Positions 34,847-42,505 of a stretch of DNA of 64,000 nt are shown here, piece by piece. The position numbers and the translations under genes were made by a program. The stretch is from DASRHT01 sp035293765 (GTDB lineage Bacteria; Chloroflexota; Ktedonobacteria; Ktedonobacterales; Ktedonobacteraceae), in NCBI GenBank assembly GCA_035293765.1, contig DATGMF010000090.1:1-64000 (forward strand), read 5' to 3'. Every line of letters starts with the position of its first letter. Position 1 is the stretch's first letter. Under the pieces are notes generated by a model. The model saw only the letters and a program-made list of their open reading frames with translations, had not been told where the DNA came from and did no database searches.

Positions 34847-37093
34847 TCACCGCTGCATAGAGGAAGGCGCGATCTGCACATCTGTCCGCGGGTCTGCAAG
34901 ATGCAAGTCGGGGAGCTCGCCTGCATGGTTCTCCTGCTCTTTGAGCAGTGGCGACGACAGGATGCACAGTTCAGCCCGACCGGCGGCTATAACGGTGTTG
35001 ATTTCATTGCTGGTGGTGAGATAGCCGCCAACCAGCGTCGGCATGCTCGCCTTATTGCGTATCTGGTCGCTCAACGCCGTCAGGAAGCCGCGGCTGTAGG
35101 TCAGTTCGCTCTCGATTGTCGTCTGGCCTGCCAGCACCTCAATCATATCACATCCCCGATCCTGCAACAATTTGACGGCCAATACCGCATCGTCCATCGA
35201 GAGACCATCTCTTGCGCCATCACTCAGCGAGAGCGCAACGCAGATAGGCTTATCCTGGGGCCAGGTGGAGCGAACGGCGTCGAATATTGTTAACGGGAAG
35301 CGCATGCGCTGCTCCATATTGCCCCCGTATTCGTCGCTGCGCCGGTTCGTCAGCGGCGAAATAAAGCTGGCGAGCAGATAGCCGTGAGCAAAATTGAGCT
35401 GTAACATGTCAAAATTGGCTGCTCGGGCCATCTCAGTTGCGCGCACAAATTCCTCACACACCTGCTCCATATCGCTTTGCTCCATCGCTCTGGGCACCTG
35501 GCTGATCGGTGTGTAGGGAATGGGGGATGCTGAGAGTAGCGGCCAGTTGCCCTCGCGTAGTGGTCTGTCCAATCCCTGCGTGCGCGGCCTGGTTGAGCCA
35601 CGACGCCCGGCGTGTCCCAGTTGAAGCGCGATCTTCGTCCCCGAGTGGGAATGGACGTAATCTACGATGCGGGTCCAGGCCGCTTGATGCTCCGCCGTGT
35701 ATAGTCCGATGCTTTCCGGTGAGATGCGTCCTGCGCTGGAAACGGCGACCTGCTCTGTTAAAATTAACCCCGCCTCTCCTTGTGCGATTCTGGCGATCTG
35801 AGTCGTGTCTTTGTTGCTGAGCTGCCCATCTGGCGCGGGAGACGAAGATGGGGGGGAGAGGACAACGCGATTGGATAAGGTGAGGTCACGTATGCATAGG
35901 GGCGTGAACATGGGAGGGGGAGCGGCAATAATTGAATGTCGGGCCTGTCCTTTAACCCCTTGCGCCTTTTGCGCCCACCAGCGATCAACTGCATCGCCGA
36001 AGTGGGGATCGCGCAACTTGAGATCATCATAAGAAATTCTGCCGCTGCGCGTCAGGAGCTGGAACGCGAACGGCATTGGCTCCAGGCCCAGGTAGCGTTT
36101 GATAGTCTCGAAATAGATGCGGCTCTCCTGCGCGGCCCTTTGAAATACTTCCACGACCGGCTTTCTCTCCACCTCGTATTCATTGAGCGCCGTTGCAATA
36201 TCGGGGTATTGTTCGAGCGCGCCTGCCAGAGCAATCGCATCTTCCATTGCCAGCTTTGTGCCAGAGCCAATCGAGAAATGCGCGGTGTGGGCAGCATCCC
36301 CCAGCAAGACCATGCGCTGGTACTGCCAGGATTTTGTTTTGAGCGTGGGGAAATTGATCCAGCGCGAATTGTTGGAGAGCAATCGGCTGCCCGCGAGATG
36401 ATCGGCCAGCAGTTGCTCACAGTATGCCAGGCTGGTAGCTTCATCGGCCTTATCCAGGCCAGCGTTCAGCCAGGAGCTTTCATCGCACTCGATGATAAAG
36501 GTGCTGGTGGTGCCGCTAAATGGGTAGGCGTGAACCTGGAATAGCCCATGTGCGTTTTCTTGAAAGATGAAGGTAAAGGCATCGAGCACTTTATCGGCTC
36601 CCAACCAGATATAGCGCGCCTTGCCGGGCTCTATGCTCGGCTGAAACTGCGCGGCGAACGTTCGGCGTACGAGGCTATTGAGGCCATCGGCGGCGATCAA
36701 TAGATCGTACTCGCCAAGCGTTGCCAGGTCATCGAGCTCGCAGTTGAATTGCAGGATCACTCCCAGCTCTTCACAGCGTTTTTGTAAGATATTGAGCAGG
36801 CGCTTGCGCGCAATGCTGGCGATGACATGGCCGCCGCAACGGATCGTTTCGCCGCGATAATGCACATCAATGGCATCCCAGATCACAAAATGATTGGTAA
36901 TCTGCTCGTAAGTCTTGTAATCGGCTCGTTGGAACGAGCCGAGCGTACGGTCGGAGAAGACGACGCCCCAGCCATAGGTAATATCGGCGGGGTTGCGCTC
37001 GATGATCGTAATTTCATGGCGAGGATTGGCTTTTTTGATCAGCAAGCCGCTATAGAGGCCCGCGGGTCCGCCGCCGAGGATGACGATTTTCAC
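34847..37093 (-). CDS. Fused FAD monooxygenase-OYE reductase (2-aminobenzoyl-CoA monooxygenase/reductase-like)
   Basis: A 748-aa two-domain flavoenzyme. Residues 1-365 form a salicylyl-CoA 5-hydroxylase-type FAD monooxygenase: KIVILGGGPAGLYSGLLIKK, GWGVVFSDRTLG, and LLGDAAHTAHFSIGSGTKLAMEDA. Residues about 390-745 form an Old-Yellow-Enzyme FMN domain: NRVVLSPPSSSPAPDG, IALQLGHAGRRGST, and FAHGYLLASFISPLTNRRSDEYGG. This exact fusion is the layout of 2-aminobenzoyl-CoA monooxygenase/reductase of the aerobic anthranilate pathway known from Azoarcus evansii, where it hydroxylates and then reduces the aromatic ring. Neighbours fit that pathway. Confidence 0.9.
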   Translation of the reverse strand: MKIVILGGGPAGLYSGLLIKKANPRHEITIIERNPADITYGWGVVFSDRTLGSFQRADYKTYEQITNHFVIWDAIDVHYRGETIRCGGHVIASIARKRLLNILQKRCEELGVILQFNCELDDLATLGEYDLLIAADGLNSLVRRTFAAQFQPSIEPGKARYIWLGADKVLDAFTFIFQENAHGLFQVHAYPFSGTTSTFIIECDESSWLNAGLDKADEATSLAYCEQLLADHLAGSRLLSNNSRWINFPTLKTKSWQYQRMVLLGDAAHTAHFSIGSGTKLAMEDAIALAGALEQYPDIATALNEYEVERKPVVEVFQRAAQESRIYFETIKRYLGLEPMPFAFQLLTRSGRISYDDLKLRDPHFGDAVDRWWAQKAQGVKGQARHSIIAAPPPMFTPLCIRDLTLSNRVVLSPPSSSPAPDGQLSNKDTTQIARIAQGEAGLILTEQVAVSSAGRISPESIGLYTAEHQAAWTRIVDYVHSHSGTKIALQLGHAGRRGSTRPRTQGLDRPLREGNWPLLSASPIPYTPISQVPRAMEQSDMEQVCEEFVRATEMARAANFDMLQLNFAHGYLLASFISPLTNRRSDEYGGNMEQRMRFPLTIFDAVRSTWPQDKPICVALSLSDGARDGLSMDDAVLAVKLLQDRGCDMIEVLAGQTTIESELTYSRGFLTALSDQIRNKASMPTLVGGYLTTSNEINTVIAAGRAELCILSSPLLKEQENHAGELPDLHLADPRTDVQIAPSSMQR

Positions 37094-37103
37094 ACGATCC
37101 TCC

Positions 37104-37973
37104 TTATGCGTGGCTGCGTCTATCCAGTTTGATCAAGACGTCGGCGAGCCGATCAAGCTGGGAAATATCGGGGACAGAGGGAAAAAGGACCATCTCATCG
37201 CAGCCCGCCTCCTCGTAGCCACGGATAAACTGAGCAATCGCCTGGGGGCTGGTCAGGAGGCCGGAGGCGATTCTCTCTGCGAATGGTCCGGTAAAGGCGT
37301 AGTAGTTCCTCATGTAATTCAGACCTGTATCAATCGTTGCCTCGTTGCCAAGTGCGAAATAGCCCTGTGCCCAGATCTGTGGTTTGCCTGGACGTCCGGC
37401 GTCGCTCCAGGCGGCGCGCGCTTTGTCTGCTGCGCGTGCGAATGCGCGTGGGGGACCGCCGCCGTGGACGTAGCCATCGGCATAGCGTGCCACGCGGTTA
37501 TATCCCTGATCGCTCAATCCGCCAACCAACAACGTGGGGCCGCCGGGGCGAGCTGCTTTCGGCGAGAGATGTCCATCTTCCCAGAGGGTGCGCAAGGTAG
37601 TGAGCTGCTCCGAGAGCACCTTGCCTCTTGTCCGATACTCCGCGCCGACCGCGTCATAATCCTCTTTGCGCGCTCCCACCGCCAGCCCCAGAACCAGGCG
37701 ACCGTTAGAAAGTGCATCGAGGGAAGCTGCCATTTTGGCAAGCATGGTGGTGTTGTGCAGCGGGCCGATAACAATGGTAGTAGCCAGCAGCACGCGCCGC
37801 GTTACTGCTGCTGCGGCTGCGAGGGCTGTCAGGGGGTCGTAGCTATCGTAGATGATGCGGTCCACCACACCCAGGCTGGAAAACGGTCCTTCATCGGCTT
37901 TATGCGCCCATGTGATAATAAGCTGTCCATCTGTCCCGGGAACGCCGTTAGGCAATCCTACTCCGACTCGCAT
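37104..37973 (-). CDS. LLM-class flavin/F420-dependent oxidoreductase
   Basis: A 289-aa luciferase-like monooxygenase of the bacterial-luciferase TIM-barrel family. MRVGVGLPNGVPG starts the chain, and TRRVLLATTIVIGPLHNTTMLAKMAASLDALSNGRLVLGLAVG is the typical core (split here in description), with GGLSDQGYNRVARYADG later. Members use FMN or F420. It is 10 bp upstream of the monooxygenase/OYE gene and is the first gene of the aromatic-CoA operon; its role there is not established. Confidence 0.86.
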   Translation of the reverse strand: MRVGVGLPNGVPGTDGQLIITWAHKADEGPFSSLGVVDRIIYDSYDPLTALAAAAAVTRRVLLATTIVIGPLHNTTMLAKMAASLDALSNGRLVLGLAVGARKEDYDAVGAEYRTRGKVLSEQLTTLRTLWEDGHLSPKAARPGGPTLLVGGLSDQGYNRVARYADGYVHGGGPPRAFARAADKARAAWSDAGRPGKPQIWAQGYFALGNEATIDTGLNYMRNYYAFTGPFAERIASGLLTSPQAIAQFIRGYEEAGCDEMVLFPSVPDISQLDRLADVLIKLDRRSHA

Positions 37974-38156
37974 ATATACATCCCGTTATCATTAATAGGG
38001 GCGGGTCATCTTGTAAGGGGGATAAATTGTTCCAGTCCCTACAGATCCGCTCTGAACTGCTGAGATAGCGCCCATTGCTATCCCTGAATTTTGCAGGGCT
38101 GCTTAGAGTATGGCACAAAGTGGTGACTATCTCAAGCGCGCGGATACTACATATAT

Positions 38157-38296
38157 TTTCTCGACGAGAAATTAATTTGCACCGTTAGCCGAGATTATTT
38201 TGTAGATGAATCATTCTTGCATTGGCTTGTTAAAGGGATTTATAACTATTTACTTTGCATCTCATCGTCGAGAAAAAGCATGGTTTCGTCGAGAAA
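38157..38296 (+). promoter_or_regulatory. Repeated TCGTCGAGAAA sites upstream of fic
   Basis: TTTCTCGACGAGAAA (38157-38171) is a near-perfect 15-bp palindrome. Two direct copies of TCGTCGAGAAA follow at 38265-38275 and 38286-38296, exactly 21 bp (two helical turns) apart, and a fourth near-copy TTGTCGAGAAA lies within the gene near 38398. The spacing strongly suggests binding by a dimer on one face of the DNA, possibly the Fic protein itself, whose C-terminus has an HTH-like segment. The remainder of 37974-38353 shows no gene. Confidence 0.65.
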
Positions 38297-38353
38297 ATAT
38301 GGTAGAATGCTGGGAGAACCTGGCTTTGCTCAGGGCAAATCAAGGAGGCGGAT

Positions 38354-39316
38354 ATGGACGAGCGAGCGAAGATGGATGGGCGGCTAATCAGAAGAATTGT
38401 CGAGAAAAAAAAGCGGCTGGACGAGTATCGACCGTTAGATCAAGGCATTGTGCGGCGGCTCCATGAGGATTTCCGTGTTGAGGCCACCTATCATTCCAAT
38501 GCAATTGAAGGCAATACTCTGACCCTGGCCGAAACCGAGCTGGTGCTTGAATATGGCATGACCATTGACGGTCACCCGTTGCGTGAACATTACGAAGTGA
38601 CCAACCACGCCAAAGCGTATGATGCGATGGAGCAGCTTGCAAAAAAAACGATAGACATGGAGACGGTGCTTTCGCTACATCGCCTGATCAAAGTCCAGAT
38701 CGACGAAGACGCCGGGATGCTGCGTACCGGCGCGGTCCATATTCGCGGGGCAAGCTTTGCCCCACCTCCTGCAAAAGATATCCCGCGCTATCTGGCGCAG
38801 TGGCTAGGTTGGCTTACGAGCGAGCAGGCACGACAGCATGATCCTGTGACCCGCGCAGCTATTGCCCATCACGATTTTGAGAGCCTTCATCCCTTCTTTG
38901 ATGGCAATGGCAGGGTTGGTCGATTGCTCCTCAACATCATGCTTATTCAGGATGGATACCCGCCGGCGATGGTGTTGCGCGATTGGCGACAACGTTACAT
39001 CAAGGCCCTTCAGACAGCTTCAGCGGGTGACTATCGAGGTATCATTGACCTCATTGGTCAGGCGGTTGAATTGAGCCTTGACCGCTATCTGCAAGCATGT
39101 ACCGATGCGACGGCTCATCTCTTATCAATGAAAGAGCTGGCAACCATCTTCGGTACAAGTGTTGATTACCTCGGTCAGCTTGCCCGTACAGGCAAGTTCG
39201 AAGCGCAGAAGCGGGGCCTCTACTGGTACGCCCCGGTTGAAGCGGTCGCTCGCTACTTCCACGAGGCGAATGGGCAGCCGCGAGGACGCCCTCGCAAGAA
39301 GCTAACCTCTGACTAA
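38354..39316 (+). CDS. Fic-domain protein with internal inhibitory motif
   Basis: A 320-aa Fic/Doc-family enzyme, likely an AMP-transferase. The active-site loop HPFFDGNGRVGR spans residues 179-190. An N-terminal inhibitory helix motif SNAIEGN (S48, E52, G53) is characteristic of self-inhibited (class II) Fic proteins. The C-terminus (about 255-315) has MKELATIFGTSVDYLGQLARTG and a basic QPRGRPRKK tail, which looks like a DNA-binding HTH and an AT-hook-like end. The gene appears alone, with four TCGTCGAGAAA-like repeats at and before its start; autoregulation is likely. Confidence 0.9.
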   Translation: MDERAKMDGRLIRRIVEKKKRLDEYRPLDQGIVRRLHEDFRVEATYHSNAIEGNTLTLAETELVLEYGMTIDGHPLREHYEVTNHAKAYDAMEQLAKKTIDMETVLSLHRLIKVQIDEDAGMLRTGAVHIRGASFAPPPAKDIPRYLAQWLGWLTSEQARQHDPVTRAAIAHHDFESLHPFFDGNGRVGRLLLNIMLIQDGYPPAMVLRDWRQRYIKALQTASAGDYRGIIDLIGQAVELSLDRYLQACTDATAHLLSMKELATIFGTSVDYLGQLARTGKFEAQKRGLYWYAPVEAVARYFHEANGQPRGRPRKKLTSD

Positions 39317-39428
39317 TTGCTTTGGTGATTGCTAGATAGCCAATAAGGGCAATACGGGGTAGAATGTAACCTGACTGATGCTTTCGACGTCAGCAAAAAG
39401 CATGTTATACCTGCACAGGAGTCAAAAG

Positions 39429-40001
39429 ATGCTGACGCTTTTCTATTCGCCGCATATGACCAGCGTTGATAATGAGGCAAAACATGCCTCCGGCCACGCT
39501 GATGTGCCGCTTTCTGACGCCGGACGGCAGCAGGCGCAGGAGTTGGGGCGGCACTATGCGCCAGAAAAGTTTGATGCTGTCTTCCATTCTGATCTCCGGC
39601 GTGCGTCTGACACAGCGCATATTGCCTTTGCGGCGCGCAAGCTGCCCATTGTGCCGGATGCTCGACTGCGCGAGTACGATTATGGAGCTATGACGCAATA
39701 TCCGGTTGCTGAAGTCGAGCAGGAGTTTCCACGACGCATCAGGGAGCCGTTTCCCAACGGAGAGAGCCTGCTGATGGTTGTGCAGAGGGTGGGCGCATTT
39801 TTACGCGATGTTTTGCGCAGCTATGACGAGAAGACGATTGTGGTCATCGGGCATCGCGCGACCAGGTATGGGCTGGCATACTGGTGTGACAGCGCGTCGC
39901 TTGAGGACATAGTGCTGAAGCCCTGGGAGTGGCGTGATGTTCCTATCTGGCGCTACGAGCTACACGCGCACAACCTTGAGCGGCCTTTGATTGTTAGCTA
40001 A
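39429..40001 (+). CDS. Histidine-phosphatase-family protein, RHG motif altered
   Basis: A 190-aa phosphoglycerate-mutase-like protein. Most of the fold is recognisable: LSDAGRQQAQELG, FHSDLRRASDTAHIAF, LREYDYGAM and VVIGHRATRYGL. The N-terminal RHG catalytic motif reads SPHMTSVDN, so His is kept but the phosphate-binding Arg and Gly are lost. Activity may be reduced or the substrate different. ATG 39429 has AGGAG seven bases upstream; a longer frame to 39378 is unlikely. Confidence 0.8.
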   Translation: MLTLFYSPHMTSVDNEAKHASGHADVPLSDAGRQQAQELGRHYAPEKFDAVFHSDLRRASDTAHIAFAARKLPIVPDARLREYDYGAMTQYPVAEVEQEFPRRIREPFPNGESLLMVVQRVGAFLRDVLRSYDEKTIVVIGHRATRYGLAYWCDSASLEDIVLKPWEWRDVPIWRYELHAHNLERPLIVS

Positions 40002-40053
40002 AATGAGCGTTGATATATCTATGGATATTTAGTTTTCAAAAGAGAGGCTCGTT

Positions 40054-40344
40054 ATGAAAAGAAAAAAGAGAATGGGTCCCTTAGGAATGCTGCTGACTAC
40101 CGTGGGGGCCTCGTTGGTGGTTGCGGCCATTCTGGAGCAGTTGCGTCTGCCGCCTGAGCAGCGAACATGGCATGGTGAGATCGCGGGCGTGCCGTATGAT
40201 TTTCGTATGCCAACAATGGAGCGGTTGCAGGCAACCTTCTGGAATAAAGATACGGCGCGCGTTCTGGTTCCCCATGCTTTTGGTGTGGGTTGGGGCATCA
40301 ATTTCTACCCTTTGTTCTATCCTGGCACTCGTGTAGACGAATAA
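40054..40344 (+). CDS. DUF5808-type small membrane protein
   Basis: A 96-aa protein. A basic N-terminus is followed by one hydrophobic helix (GPLGMLLTTVGASLVVAAIL), then a conserved outside-type segment RTWHGEIAGVPYDFRMPT, ARVLVPHAFGVGWGINF, which fits the DUF5808 family. The role of the family is unknown. GAGAGGCTCGTT lies before the ATG. It sits between the phosphatase-like gene and a SnoaL gene. Confidence 0.75.
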   Translation: MKRKKRMGPLGMLLTTVGASLVVAAILEQLRLPPEQRTWHGEIAGVPYDFRMPTMERLQATFWNKDTARVLVPHAFGVGWGINFYPLFYPGTRVDE

Positions 40345-40380
40345 CGCTGCAATTCTTCTAAGCTCCAGAAGGAACGCTTT

Positions 40381-40815
40381 ATGGATATCGAAGCAAACAA
40401 GGCGATAGTTAGACGCTATGTTGAACTATGGAGTACGGGAAATCTGGATCTTGCCGATGAGGTCCTGGCGGCTGATTTTGTCGATCATGCTCATCCAAAC
40501 GATGTTCCCGGCCCGGAGAGTGTGAAGCAGGCGGTTGCAAACTTCCGTACGAGCTTTCCTGATGCTCAGGTGACGATTGAACATCTGCTGTGTGAGGGGG
40601 ATATCGTCGCCCTTCACGCTGTAGTTCGTGGGACGCATCAAGTTGCTTATGCGAGCTTTCCTCCAACTGGTAAGGAGATCGTCTTTCAGGGCATGGACTT
40701 CATTCGTATTGCGGACGGCAAGATGATCGAACTCTGGAATTGCCAGCAGACGCTTGAGTTCGCTTTGCAAATGGGCGCACAGCTTACGTTTCCTGAGGAG
40801 GCTAACGGGAGCTGA
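40381..40815 (+). CDS. SnoaL-like ester cyclase/polyketide cyclase-type protein
   Basis: A 144-aa NTF2-like fold protein of the SnoaL family. IVRRYVELWSTGNLDLADEVLAADFVDHAHP and the later HAVVRGTHQ and GMDFIRIADGKMIELWNCQQT (given in parts) match the family. Members cyclise polyketides or hydrolyse/epimerise small molecules; many stand-alone ones have unknown substrates. GAAGGAACGCTTT precedes the ATG. No biosynthetic genes lie nearby. Confidence 0.82.
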   Translation: MDIEANKAIVRRYVELWSTGNLDLADEVLAADFVDHAHPNDVPGPESVKQAVANFRTSFPDAQVTIEHLLCEGDIVALHAVVRGTHQVAYASFPPTGKEIVFQGMDFIRIADGKMIELWNCQQTLEFALQMGAQLTFPEEANGS

Positions 40816-40964
40816 TGGCCCTCCAACACTTTTGAATTGCCTTTTCAGCAAACGTTCAGCAAACTCGCCTTGAGATTTCAACCAGCCTTGCTATCCTTCT
40901 ACATGAGGCCGCTTGCGAAGAAGCAGCCTCGTTTAGAAACTCTACTCAATTTAGAGAGGATAGC

Positions 40965-41663
40965 ATGTCTATGCAAAAACCGTCTGTTAAAAAGCTTCTG
41001 CTCATTGCGGGTATCCTTGCCCTGACGCTTGCCGCATTCATTGCGGGCGGCATCACCACATTCTCAGCTCAGGCCGCCAACACAAATGCTCAGGGTAAGG
41101 GTACTATGCAAGCCGGGTGTGGCAAGAAGGCCCCTGAATGTAAAGGCGACCACCAGAGTAACCCCTCCAACCAGATCAAAGGTATCGTCACCATAAGCAC
41201 TGTCGCCGGGAACCGGATTCAGGCGACGTTCCTGGAGCCATCGGACAAGAGGGGGAGCACGGTTACTATCACCACTGCGGCAAGCACGACCTACCAGCCG
41301 AGCCGCAGCGTTGTGGCTGCTGGAAAAACCGTTTTTGTTGTTGGCACTGTGAATGGCAATGGCAGCATCACGGCCAGCATAATTGGCTTCTATGATCCCT
41401 CTATTGCTGACTACGATGGTGTTATCACCAGAATCGATGGGTCAATGATCTCTATCCAGGCCAAAGGCTCTACACGCACGCTCCATCTGACTGCCAGCAC
41501 CACCTTCCTCGCGGTTCAACCCAGGACCAAAGCGACGTCTCCCGCATCACAAAGTGACCTCAAGGTGGGAGATAATGTCGAGGCGCACGGCAGGCTGAAC
41601 AGCGATGGCTCACTGACGGCGGAGAGCGTGCTCATTGTACAACCTGAGGCCACCACAAAGTAA
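40965..41663 (+). CDS. Secreted DUF5666-type protein
   Basis: A 232-aa exported protein. The N-terminus has KKLLLIAGILALTLAAFIAG and ends with a FSAQAAN-type signal cleavage site. The mature part has two similar beta-rich units with VTISTVAGNRIQATFLEP and VITRIDGSMISIQAKG, each leading to a GxVxxxGSITAxxI-like or RLNSDGSLTAESVLI strand, as in DUF5666. The gene lies 70 bp (to the inverted repeat) before a two-component system and may be sensed or controlled by it. Confidence 0.8.
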   Translation: MSMQKPSVKKLLLIAGILALTLAAFIAGGITTFSAQAANTNAQGKGTMQAGCGKKAPECKGDHQSNPSNQIKGIVTISTVAGNRIQATFLEPSDKRGSTVTITTAASTTYQPSRSVVAAGKTVFVVGTVNGNGSITASIIGFYDPSIADYDGVITRIDGSMISIQAKGSTRTLHLTASTTFLAVQPRTKATSPASQSDLKVGDNVEAHGRLNSDGSLTAESVLIVQPEATTK

Positions 41664-41736
41664 GCTTTCTCTACACAGGAACATGCCCTGATGGTAAATT
41701 ACTGGTAGATGAGCATGAAGCGAATAGCTGAGCATG

Positions 41737-41782
41737 GGTACCTTCTGCAATGGGAAGGTACCTGTGTTGGTATGGGAAGGTA
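41737..41782 (+). promoter_or_regulatory. Inverted and direct repeats before the response-regulator gene
   Basis: GGTACCTTC (41737-41745) is the exact complement of GAAGGTACC (41754-41762). ATGGGAAGGTA also occurs twice as a direct repeat, at 41750-41760 and 41772-41782, exactly 22 bp apart. OmpR/PhoB-type regulators often bind direct repeats spaced 11 or 22 bp, so this may be an autoregulatory site. The second copy carries the GGGAAGG used as RBS. Confidence 0.5.
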
Positions 41783-41790
41783 TGGTATAC

Positions 41791-42492
41791 ATGACTCTCC
41801 AGGATGAAGAGAGAGCCGCTGAGCGCAAGCCGACCGTTTTGCTGGTAGACGATGAGCCACAAATTATCGATTTTTTGCGCGTGGGATTTGGCTACGAAGG
41901 GTTTGATGTCAGTGTGGCAACTACAGGCCCTGATGCATTACATGCTATTAGCGAGCAACAGCCTGATATAGTGATTCTTGATATTATGCTACCGGGTCTG
42001 GATGGAATGGCCGTTGCGCAACATATACGCAAAGCGCATGATACCGCGATCATCATGCTGACGGCGAAGGAAGATGTAGAGGATCGCGTTGCGGGGCTGG
42101 ATATCGGCGCAGATGATTACATCACCAAGCCATTTGCGTTCAAGGAATTGATGGCGCGTGTGCGCGCGGTGCTGCGACGGCATGGCAAGCACATAGGCGA
42201 CGTACTCACTTTTCAGGGGGTGACGCTCAACCGCGCAACGCGCATCGTGACTCGCGACGAACGCCCGATAGAACTGACACCGCGCGAGTTCGAACTGCTG
42301 GAATTCTTCCTGATGCACCCTCGTCAGGTACTCAAACGAGATGCGATCCTGGCGCGTGTCTGGGGCTACAATTATGTCGGCGATGACAACGTGATCGAGG
42401 TCTATGTGCGCCACCTGCGTGAGAAGTTGGAGGACGACCCTCCGCAATTAGTGCAAACGGTGCGCGGCGTGGGCTATGTGTTGCGCGGCTGA
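41791..42492 (+). CDS. OmpR-family response regulator
   Basis: A 233-aa two-domain regulator. The receiver domain (about 14-130) carries the acidic pocket LLVDDEP and phospho-acceptor Asp64 (VILDIMLPGLDG) with the conserved Lys in TKPFA. The C-terminal winged helix (about 145-233) ends in VWGYNYVGDDNVIEVYVRHLR and VRGVGYVL. ATG 41791 is chosen; GGAAGG lies about ten bases upstream. The histidine kinase gene follows after 13 bp. Confidence 0.93.
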   Translation: MTLQDEERAAERKPTVLLVDDEPQIIDFLRVGFGYEGFDVSVATTGPDALHAISEQQPDIVILDIMLPGLDGMAVAQHIRKAHDTAIIMLTAKEDVEDRVAGLDIGADDYITKPFAFKELMARVRAVLRRHGKHIGDVLTFQGVTLNRATRIVTRDERPIELTPREFELLEFFLMHPRQVLKRDAILARVWGYNYVGDDNVIEVYVRHLREKLEDDPPQLVQTVRGVGYVLRG

Positions 42493-42505
42493 GGAGTAAA
42501 GAGCA

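Noticed and set aside
37080..38063. 327-aa plus-strand frame
   Set aside because: Antisense to the LLM-class oxidoreductase with clear family motifs; no RBS or domain.
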